Assembly (NCBI GenBank): GCA_009731375.1
Contig: BJOX01000377.1
Location: 212,208-276,207 of the forward strand
Direction of reading: 5' to 3'
Length of the DNA stretch: 64,000 bases
Origin: Paulinella micropora
Lineage: Eukaryota; Cercozoa; Imbricatea; Euglyphida
The notes beneath the pieces were generated by a model. That model ran no database searches. It was not told the DNA's origin and saw only the letters and a list, made by a program, of their open reading frames with translations. A program made the translations under genes and the position numbers. Position 1 is the first letter of the stretch; every line of letters starts with the position of its first letter. Below, one piece after another: positions 48,514 to 64,000 of the stretch.

Positions 48514-49054
48514 CTCACTCATCAGACTGTCGTCCTGCTCTTCCCGCGACGAAGAAGCCTAGTACAACCAAAACGACATTTTATCAAACTCAATCAAATG
48601 AAATACGTAAACTGGGGACAAACACAAATCATGAATAATTAGTAATGAACACATACATACACTCACATACATACATACATGCACATACATGCACATACAT
48701 GCACATACATGCACATACATGCACATACATGCACATACATGCACATACATACACATACATACACATACATACACATGTATACCACTTTTTGAAGCTCTTT
48801 CTCAGGCGTTGCATGCTCAATCTCAACGTGTCCTCTTTTGGCTTTGGCTGCTCCCTTGGCTTTGCTAGTTTTGCTTTCACTGCCCTTTGCTTTGCCGGCC
48901 TGCCAACATATTTCATTTACTTTTCCAATGATTATGATCTTGGTTCAACCACGTTTTTAGTTCACCCATACATACATACACACATACTGACTATTTCCAT
49001 GCATTCAACTACCTGGGTGGTATTGGGCGGAAGCGGAAACGGCACACCCCCCAT
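48514..49054 (-). CDS. Proposed 5' exons of a Lys/Ala-rich protein gene
   Basis: Three exons with consensus splice sites, all in phase 0. Exon 1 (49054-49013) is ATG to MGGVPFPLPPNTTQ, donor CAG|GTAGTT. Exon 2 (48899-48783, acceptor GTTGGCAG) is 39 codons, AGKAKGSESKTSKAKGAAKA then KRGHVEIEHATPEKELQKV, donor GTATAC. Exon 3 (48558-48514, acceptor TTGTACTAG) is ASSSREEQDDSLMSE, donor GTAATA. Introns are 113 and 224 nt, the second holding a CATACATGCA minisatellite. The protein start is Pro-rich, then strongly basic, then acidic; a nuclear or nucleic-acid-associated role is a guess. No domain is recognised. The gene continues into or past the assembly gap. Three consecutive phase-matched exons are unlikely by chance, but no homologue supports them. 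Confidence 0.45.
48645..48776 (+). repeat. CATACATGCA minisatellite
   Basis: Ten- to twelve-base units, CATACATGCA then CATACATACA, lying inside the proposed second intron of the minus-strand gene. Confidence 0.9.
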
Positions 49055-49279
49055 CGCGTTGAGATACTAACAGAGTCCACAAAACCAACAATTATTTACA
49101 TCTGACCACTTTGTAGCATTTTGATTTAGTTTTGGCATCGCCCTCTAGCAGCTTCAATCAATTTCCTTCACAAAATGATGATGATAAGGAAAAACGGATA
49201 ATTATTATCAACTTGGTGACTGCAAAAGCTGAGCAGACAGTTATGGCCTAATAATGTTGCTTTCTTTGAGTTAGAGTAA
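49055..49279. other. Unique upstream stretch
   Basis: 5' flank of the proposed minus-strand gene. No element recognised. Confidence 0.4.
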
Positions 49280-49520
49280 TGAAAAAGAAAGAAAGAAAGA
49301 AAGAACGAAAGAAAGAATAAGAAAAACAGGAAAGAAAGGAAAGAAATGAAAGCAAAAAAAGGAAAGAAAGGAAAGAAAGGAAAGAAAAAAAAGAAAAAAA
49401 AGAAAGAAAAGAAAGAAAAGAAAGAAAAAAAGAAAGAAAAGAGAGAAAGAAAGAAAGAAAGAAAAGAGAGAAAGAAAGAAAAGAGAGAAAGAAAGAAAAG
49501 AGAGAAGGAACAGAAAGCAA

Positions 49521-49551
<31 letters not shown>

Positions 49552-49621
49552 GAGAGAAAGAAAGAAAGAAAGAATGAATGAAAGAAAGAAAGAAAGAAAG
49601 ATATATAGATAGATAGATAGA
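49280..49621 (+). repeat. (GAAA)n / (GGAAA)n / (GA)n purine tract
   Basis: Purine-only plus strand over about 330 bp, ending in a short GATA tract. Confidence 0.95.
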
Positions 49622-49625
49622 TATG

Positions 49626-50010
49626 TTTAATCTATGGGCGTGGCTTAGCTTGAAAAGCCATGGCCTCCTATACTACCCCCGGACAAGAACTTTCAGCACC
49701 GGCCAAGCTGCACACCAACCACTGTCTCGCTGTGGTTGGTGTCTGTGCCCAGTTCAAGCCGAAAGGTAGCCGAGCCCTTTTGAACTATACGGGACAACAC
49801 TAGAACACTCCCCAGGAGCGTGTGCCCTAAGGAGATGATGCCACAAGCAAGTCGAGGTTTCAGGAGTTCACGCTCGTTGTGAGTTACCTTCTACAACCCC
49901 GACTTCATCAACCCTTTGCATCACGCCCCGACTTCATCAGCCATGGTCAGGAGTTGGTTGCCTGTTTAGCCCTTGCGCTGCGCGCGATTAACGGCGGACA
50001 CAAAATCGTC
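49626..50010. mobile_element. Long-TIR element, copy 2, truncated
   Basis: 49626-50010 matches the reverse complement of 33668-34035 and the interior of copy 1 up to GGCGGACACAAAATCGTC. The second terminal repeat is missing and replaced by 60 bp of other sequence before a GATA tract. Confidence 0.8.
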
Positions 50011-50074
50011 ATTGTAGGAGATAGTTAGATCTGAACCCCAGGCTGAGTTGCCAGTGGCAGAGACCGTCTCCAGG

Positions 50075-50128
<54 letters not shown>

Positions 50129-50178
50129 CTAGATAGATAGACAAGATAGACAAGATAGACAAGATAGATTAGATAGAT

Positions 50179-50240
<62 letters not shown>

Positions 50241-50291
50241 TAGATGGACGGATATAGATAGACGGATGCAGATAGATAAACATATAAATAC

Positions 50292-50364
<73 letters not shown>

Positions 50365-50400
50365 GATAGATAGAGATAGATAGATAGATAGATAGATAAG
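50075..50400 (-). repeat. GATA satellite
   Basis: GATA with ACAAGATAG variants (50140-50165). Confidence 0.95.
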
Positions 50401-50514
50401 GAATGATGGATGCAGAGTGATAGTTGTATATTAAATAATCTCTCAAAAGATTGACGTATAGGTAGATTGACAGGTGGGTAGGTAGGTAGCTGAATAAACA
50501 GTCAGCTAAGCTCC

Positions 50515-50642
50515 GTTTTAACCACCCAGATTTTTGGGCTTCTGGTGCCAATCTCTGGGTTTGCTTCCTAAAAACCCTGGCCTGTGGCGCCACTTTCGCA
50601 CCCAGAACCCGGAAATCAGGATGGTGTAGAACGGGCCTTAGT
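50515..50642 (-). repeat. Foldback-family outer segment
   Basis: Reverse complement matches 18866-18963 (CTAAGGCCCGTTCTACACC, then AGGAAGCAAACCCAGAGATT). The hairpin core is absent. Confidence 0.65.
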
Positions 50643-50739
50643 AAGGCGGTAAGTAGATTGTCAGTGACAGGTTGCACAAGATAGCTAGGTAAGGCAGGTA
50701 GGTAGCGAGCTGACCAAATGTATAAGGTAGACAGGCAGA

Positions 50740-50741
50740 AA

Positions 50742-50796
<55 letters not shown>

Positions 50797-50821
50797 TGTG
50801 TGTGTGTGTGTGTGTGTCTTT

Positions 50822-50886
<65 letters not shown>

Positions 50887-51262
50887 GGCAAGTACCCGAT
50901 ATGCAAACGGCACTTGCCATAGAGGCATGCTTGGTACCGGCGCACGTTGGACGGTAGTACCTGTATGTATGTATGTATGTATGTATGTATGTATGTATGT
51001 ATGTATGTATGTATGTATGTATGTATGTTTGTATTACGCAGTCGGGTCGGTGGTCCCAGAAGCATGAAACTGCAGTTGTCATTGTCATATAAATAACCAA
51101 AGATGAATAGATAGATGAATAGATAGATGAATAGGCAGTAAGATAGATAGTAAATTTTACCAGCGATGGGCCACGCGGCCTGGAGACTCTGATCCCCAAA
51201 CAGCGCTTCTAATGGCAGCTGTATATATATATATATATATACATACATATATATATATATAT
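50740..51262 (+). repeat. (GA)n, (GT)n, (TATG)n and (AT)n tracts
   Basis: GA-GT-GA at 50744-50884, TATG at 50962-51031, AT at 51222-51261. The unique pieces between show no gene. Confidence 0.9.
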
Positions 51263-51304
51263 GTATGTAGACAGACATGTACAGACAAACAGCTTAGGTT
51301 GGAA

Positions 51305-51306
51305 AG

Positions 51307-51384
<78 letters not shown>

Positions 51385-51432
51385 TATAGATAGATAGATA
51401 GATAGATCGATAGATAGATGGATGGATGGATG

Positions 51433-51495
<63 letters not shown>

Positions 51496-51952
51496 GGATA
51501 GATGGATGGATGGATAGATGGATAGATAGATAGATGGATAGATAGATAGATAGATAGATAGATGGATAGATATATAGATAGATAGATAGATAGATGGATA
51601 GATAAATAGATAGATAGATAGATAGGTATAGATAGATACGTGTTAGGCAGGTAGGTAGGTAGATAGACTGAGAGCTGTGTAGGTGGGTGAGCGGGTGGTG
51701 GTGGTGGTTTTTTTTTGGGGGGGGGATGGGGGGGGGGGGGGGGGGGGAANNNNNNNNNNNNNGGGAAGATAGGTCGGTAGGTAGGTAGGTATGTATGTAT
51801 GTATGTATGTATGTATGTATGTATGTATGTATGTAGGTAGGTAGGTAGGTAGGTAGGTAGAGGTAAGCAGGTAGGTAGGTAAGCAGGGATGTAGGTAGGT
51901 AGGTAGGTAGGTAGGCAGGCAGGTAGGTAGGTAGGTAGGTAGGTAGGTAGGT
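51305..51952 (-). repeat. GATA then GTAG satellite with a poly-G gap
   Basis: GATA/GGAT to 51640. A G-rich tract at 51700-51748 leads into a 13-base gap (51750-51762). GTAG repeats follow up to the coding exon. Confidence 0.95.
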
Positions 51953-52909
51953 TGCCATTTGCGGGTTGGATTGTCTCTTGCCGCTTTGTTGCGCCTTAAA
52001 CGCCTGCTGCTGCATGAGCTTGAAGTAGTACTGCTGCAGGGGGAGAAGCTGCTGGGCCAAGGGCAAGAACGCTGGTGGCACTGGTACGGGAAGCGCGGGA
52101 AGAGCGCCCGAAGCACATGTTGATGCTGTCGAAGCAGCGTTTGGGTTGCGAGCCATGGGAAAGGAAGTTGGGTGTACGGGCACTGTGGTAGGAGCCTTGC
52201 ACAAAGCGGATGTAGATGATAAGGGGCTCGGTTTGGGAACTATGAGGGCAGGAGAGGTGTTCGAGGGCATCGAGTTGGAAGGAGCATCCAAAGAACTCTG
52301 AGATGCGGATGTTACAACGACCGGACTTGGAACACTCGGGGTTGGGGTCGAGGGCAGTGGAAGTGAGGAGCCGGAAGATGTACCGGTCGACGCGCTTGGG
52401 TTGGGAACGGAGAGGATGGGAGAGGGACTTGATAACACAGGCAGTGTGGGGTGACTCTCACTTTTCTTCAGAGGGCTCGAAGCAGATGTAGATGACTGAG
52501 CGCTCGGTGCGGCGACCGCGGGGCTGGAAGAGGAGGCAGAGGGCAATTCAAGTGCAAGAGGAGCCGATCGCGAACGAGATGCAGATGTCAAAGGAGTGAT
52601 GGCATTGGGAACAAGGTCTTCAGGAAAGGCAGCCGAGGGCAGACTGAGTGTGGGAAGAGGGTCTGTGGGAGATGTAGATGTCGAAGCAATCGGGGTGGGA
52701 GCCTTCGGCGTGGGTACCGAGGTAGACTCGCAATGGTAAGTAGACAAGGGCTCGGAGGCAGGAGATGCAGGCGGGCTGAGTGCGGATTCTAATGTGTCTG
52801 CGTTTGCTATGTCATGGCTGGGGACAGGTTGAATTGGAAGGTCAGGCTCGGGAGCAGCAGCATCTCCAGGAGAGTGCATCTCAGTGACAGGGGACCCAAC
52901 GCCGAGAAC
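51953..52909 (-). CDS. Putative exon of a Pro/Ser/Thr-rich protein
   Basis: An open minus frame of 319 codons starts after an acceptor-like ATTCTTACAG (52910) with VLGVGSPVTEMHSPGDAAAP and runs to QQSGKRQSNPQMA. It is rich in Pro, Ser, Thr and Ala with short hydrophobic patches (ALPALPVPVPPAFLPLAQQL), and the end is Gln-rich (LMQQQAFKAQQ). This looks like a disordered linker. No donor is visible before the frame passes into a GTAG repeat. No family recognised. An internal ATG (52879) could be a start if there is no upstream exon. Confidence 0.45.
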
Positions 52910-52921
52910 CTGTAAGAATGC

Positions 52922-53695
<774 letters not shown>

Positions 53696-53699
53696 ATTT

Positions 53700-53875
53700 C
53701 TTGTAGCACATCCACTCAAATCAAAAGGCACCGGTTCAAGTTGAATCATCTGCATACTTGCATACAACTCGGCGTCTTGTTGTCTTGAAACCGCACTACT
53801 GATTACTGCATAGGTATACATGTACACATACAACAAATTTTCGGTATTAGGCTCGGAAAACTCGTTTAGAATCAT
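53700..53875 (-). other. Short minus-strand ORF, unknown
   Basis: From an ATG at 53875 the frame reads [20 protein letters not shown] and continues to [12 protein letters not shown] before entering the GATA tract. It could be an exon upstream of the Pro/Ser-rich one, but no clear donor is seen. Confidence 0.25.
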
Positions 53876-53920
53876 TTGTCGTGTGCTGTGATTGGGTCCT
53901 TGCAGTTTGCGTAAGATTTA

Positions 53921-54190
53921 CTAGTGAAGGGCTGCATACTGCAAGCACTCTAAGCATGGCATACGAATAAATGTCTTAATTGCTACTACAAACAGCTCCC
54001 AGTCTAAATAAGAATATTCGAGAGAAAAATCGAGCAAACGCGCCAACAACACCTTTCGTGGGTTCGCATTGTTTGATATCTTCCTAAGAAGAAACTTTGC
54101 ACAAGTTTGAGAGACGAGAATAAAGGAGAGTAAAATCATGGTCACTCTGCATTTTTGTAAATCCTGTGCATATGCTTGTTGATATTTCAT
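53921..54190 (-). CDS. Hypothetical 89-residue ORF
   Basis: ATG (54190-54188) to TAG. The sequence starts MKYQQAYAQDLQKCRVTMIL, has a hydrophobic helix (ILLSFILVSQTCAKFLL) and an amphipathic C-terminal half (LLARLLDFSLEYSYLDWELF) and ends in a Cys pair (CLECLQYAALH). A stop codon precedes the ATG. Composition is protein-like, but length and lack of homologues leave it uncertain. Confidence 0.3.
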   Translation of the reverse strand: MKYQQAYAQDLQKCRVTMILLSFILVSQTCAKFLLRKISNNANPRKVLLARLLDFSLEYSYLDWELFVVAIKTFIRMPCLECLQYAALH

Positions 54191-55109
54191 TTACCTGTAT
54201 GTTTCTACTTCTTTTTCGGACAGAGACTGTGAACTCATGAAAATGAACTTGGGGGCACAAGAAATTTCATGATAATTCGAGAGAAAATAGAGATTTCCAC
54301 AATGCCTTCAAAAGGCAGGGTGCCAGAGCACAACAGTGAAATGTGAAGTCTGTGTCTGCCAGCAAATGGCGCTGATGCCTCGACAAACAAACTCGAGCAC
54401 AAGCCACAACCCCCCGACTCCAACCCGCCTTTCTCTCCTTTCTTCGTTTTTGTCGTTAGCGGAGCAGTTTGGGTTCCCCGAAGATGGCTTTTATACTACA
54501 AAATAGGAAATCCGTTTTAGAGCAAATAGTCTCTGATGGCCTTTAAGTCCTCAAAAGTGGTCTGGGTGGCACTCCTCTCTCTCTCGCTGACTTTGTAGAG
54601 GTCACCCGCGCCGGGTCCCCCAAAACCAACCAAAAAGTAGTACTTCGTTCAACGATATATGACATCTTAGCTTTGCTTTTGAATGTGTTTTGGCAACGAA
54701 TCCAAAATTTACTGCAACCTATTCAGTTGCATAGCGTCTGACAAAGGCGCAGCCACAACTAGTGTCAAAACAAGTCCTACATTTCGTCTTCCATCCTTTC
54801 CCTGGCAATATGATCGTATGATTCATCATCTATCTGCTTGTTGAGATCGACGAGATGGAGCCATGTCTCAAGAAGCAGAAGACGACACAAGGTAACTGAG
54901 ATGTCTCGAAAGCACACGTATCACCCTTCGCGATTTTGAGAATCATGTATGAAATCATCAAATAACAAATTAAAAAGAAATGAAGTAAAATGATGCAACA
55001 AAAATAACAACTCCAATATGCTACACGATACTACACTACACTACCTACACTAACCACAAAACACTCAAATACACTATACTAAAAAACGTACATACACAAC
55101 AATCACTAC
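54191..55109. other. Unique sequence, no certain gene
   Basis: The longest non-repetitive stretch on the right. One candidate first exon (ATG 54855, MEPCLKKQKTTQ, donor AAG|GTAACT at 54892) has nothing to join to. 55020-55108 is an ACTAC-rich tract leading into the satellite. Confidence 0.4.
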
Positions 55110-56578
<1,469 letters not shown>

Positions 56579-56586
56579 AGATAGAT

Positions 56587-56650
<64 letters not shown>

Positions 56651-56786
56651 GTAGATAGATAGATAGATGGGTACGTAGGTAGGTAGGTAGGTAGATAGGT
56701 AGATAGATAGATAGATTGGTACGTAGGTAGGTAGGTAGGTAGATAGATAGATAGCTAATAGATAGATAGATAGGTAGATAGATAGG

Positions 56787-56830
<44 letters not shown>

Positions 56831-56878
56831 CAGGTAGGAAGGTAGATAGATAGATAGGTAGGTAGGTATTTAGGTAGG

Positions 56879-56951
<73 letters not shown>

Positions 56952-56987
56952 TAGATAGATTAGATAGATAGATAGATAGATAGATAT

Positions 56988-57029
<42 letters not shown>

Positions 57030-57205
57030 GGAGAGAGAGAGAGAAAGATGGAGAGAGAGAGAGAGAGATAGAAAGATAGATAGAAGATAGATGGAGAGAG
57101 AGAGAGAGAAAGATTGAGAGGGTGAGAGAGAGAGAGAGAGAGAAAGATAGATAGACAGATAGATAGATAGATAGATAGATAGATGGATGGATGAATGGAT
57201 GGATG

Positions 57206-57254
<49 letters not shown>

Positions 57255-57276
57255 GTAGGTAGGTAGGTAGGTAGAG

Positions 57277-57307
<31 letters not shown>

Positions 57308-58202
57308 CAGATAGATAGATAGAGATATAGACAGATAGATAGATAGATAGATAGATATATAGATAGATANNNNNNNNNNNNNNNNNNNNNNNNNNNNNNN
57401 NNNNNNNNNNNNNNNNNNNNNNNNNNNNNNNNNNNNNNNNNNNNNNNNNNNNNNNNNNNNNNNNNNNNNNNNNNNNNNNNNNNNNNNNNNNNNNNNNNNN
57501 NNNNNNNNNNNNNNNNNNNNNNNNNNNNNNNNNNNNNNNNNNNNNNNNNNNNNNNNNNNNNNNNNNNNNNNNNNNNNNNNNNNNNNNNNNNNNNNNNNNN
57601 NNNNNNNNNNNNNNNNNNNNNNNNNNNNNNNNNNNNNNNNNNNNNNNNNNNNNNNNNNNNNNNNNNNNNNNNNNNNNNNNNNNNNNNNNNNNNNNNNNNN
57701 NNNNNNNNNNNNNNNNNNNNNNNNNNNNNNNNNNNNNNNNNNNNNNNNNNNNNNNNNNNNNNNNNNNNNNNNNNNNNNNNNNNNNNNNNNNNNNNNNNNN
57801 NNNNNNNNNNNNNNNNNNNNNNNNNNNNNNNNNNNNNNNNNNNNNNNNNNNNNNNNNNNNNNNNNNNNNNNNNNNNNNNNNNNNNNNNNNNNNNNNNNNN
57901 NNNNNNNNNNNNNNNNNNNNNNNNNNNNNNNNNNNNNNNNNNNNNNNNNNNNNNNNNNNNNNNNNNNNNNNNNNNNNNNNNNNNNNNNNNNNNNNNNNNN
58001 NNNNNNNNNNNNNNNNNNNNNNNNNNNNNNNNNNNNNNNNNNNNNNNNNNNNNNNNNNNNNNNNNNNNNNNNNNNNNNNNNNNNNNNNNNNNNNNNNNNN
58101 NNNNNNNNNNNNNNNNNNNNNNNNNNNATAGATAGATAGAAAGATAGATAGACAGATAGATAGATAGATAGATAGATAGATGGATGGATGGATGGATGGA
58201 TG

Positions 58203-58262
<60 letters not shown>
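56579..58262 (-). repeat. GATA satellite, minus orientation
   Basis: Begins at CCTACCTAGATAGATA. The module AGAGAAAGATGGAGAGAGAG (57030-57145) is the reverse complement of the plus-strand module. A 758-base gap lies at 57370-58127. Confidence 0.95.
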
Positions 58263-58263
<1 letters not shown>

Positions 58264-58588
58264 GATGTCGCAAAGGAATGTAGTCCTTGCAAAGGAACGC
58301 AGTTTCACATCAAACAATAATTTGTGTACTGTGCATGTGTCCGGGATGGGAATCACGGGTAGACTGTGTTCTGGAAAAAGAAGAGGAGGAAGGACGTTGA
58401 AGAAAAAGGCAATCTAGGAATGGAGAGTGGGAGGATAAGGAAGAAGAGAAAGAAAAGGAAGCCGTTAGTCCAAGTGTTTTGAGCACCGTAAGCTTGCGCA
58501 AGCTACAATGATGACATTGTGTAAAGGCCTAAACCCCCGAAGGGACCTAGCCCGGGCTATGCAACACTGGACGGCTATGACGGAATGC

Positions 58589-58590
<2 letters not shown>
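58263..58590. other. Unique island in the satellite
   Basis: About 330 bp with a purine-rich middle (58375-58465) and the inverted pair AAGCTTGCGCAAGCT (58490-58505). No gene or RNA recognised. Confidence 0.5.

Positions 58591-64000
<5,410 letters not shown>

Noticed and set aside
54855-54892. Candidate first exon MEPCLKKQKTTQ with donor AAG|GTAACT
   Set aside because: No acceptor or downstream exon could be linked before the satellite, and short ATG-to-donor segments occur by chance.

Overview
This window is nuclear DNA of a eukaryote. It has GT-AG introns, a mitochondrial-type electron-transfer flavoprotein gene, a BTB-BACK gene, and DIRS, piggyBac and LINE elements. It contains no bacterial operons, ribosome-binding sites or CRISPR arrays. 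Short introns (51 and 56 nt in one gene) and extreme microsatellite density would suit a repeat-rich protist or alga, but some invertebrates also fit. I cannot name the organism from sequence alone. Much more than half of the window is simple repeats, and all larger assembly gaps but the one at 23.4-24.0 kb abut repeats or homopolymers.

Layout. 0.4-8.9 kb: a decayed DIRS-type (tyrosine-recombinase) retrotransposon, split between its gag-like region and its reverse transcriptase by a piggyBac-like DNA transposon (about 1.58-4.49 kb). 9.3-11.3 kb: a BTB-BACK gene whose first intron carries a (GTA)n microsatellite. 11.8-16.2 kb: scattered coding-like fragments and a 274-bp MITE. 16.2-23.3 kb: microsatellites and minisatellites plus a foldback element. 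24.2-29.5 kb: an intact single-ORF LINE on the minus strand with a (TTA)n tail. 30-43 kb: composite satellite arrays, a long-TIR element, a Q-rich repeat exon and a small (CAA)n-tailed retroposon-like family. 44.5-45.5 kb: intact, intronless ETFA. 46.4 kb: the second MITE copy. 48.5-49.1 kb: a newly proposed minus-strand gene with three small phase-0 exons. 52-54 kb: Pro/Ser-rich and hypothetical minus-strand ORFs. 55.1-64 kb: GATA/TATC satellite with higher-order structure and two orientation switches.

The genes do not form an operon or pathway. ETFA and the BTB-BACK gene are the clearest host genes. The main themes are transposon nesting and repeated association of element ends with microsatellites. 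I found no convincing new enzymatic or defence system. The most unusual items are the nested element, the single-ORF LINE with an ORF1-like domain, the inverted satellite organisation and the small-exon gene.
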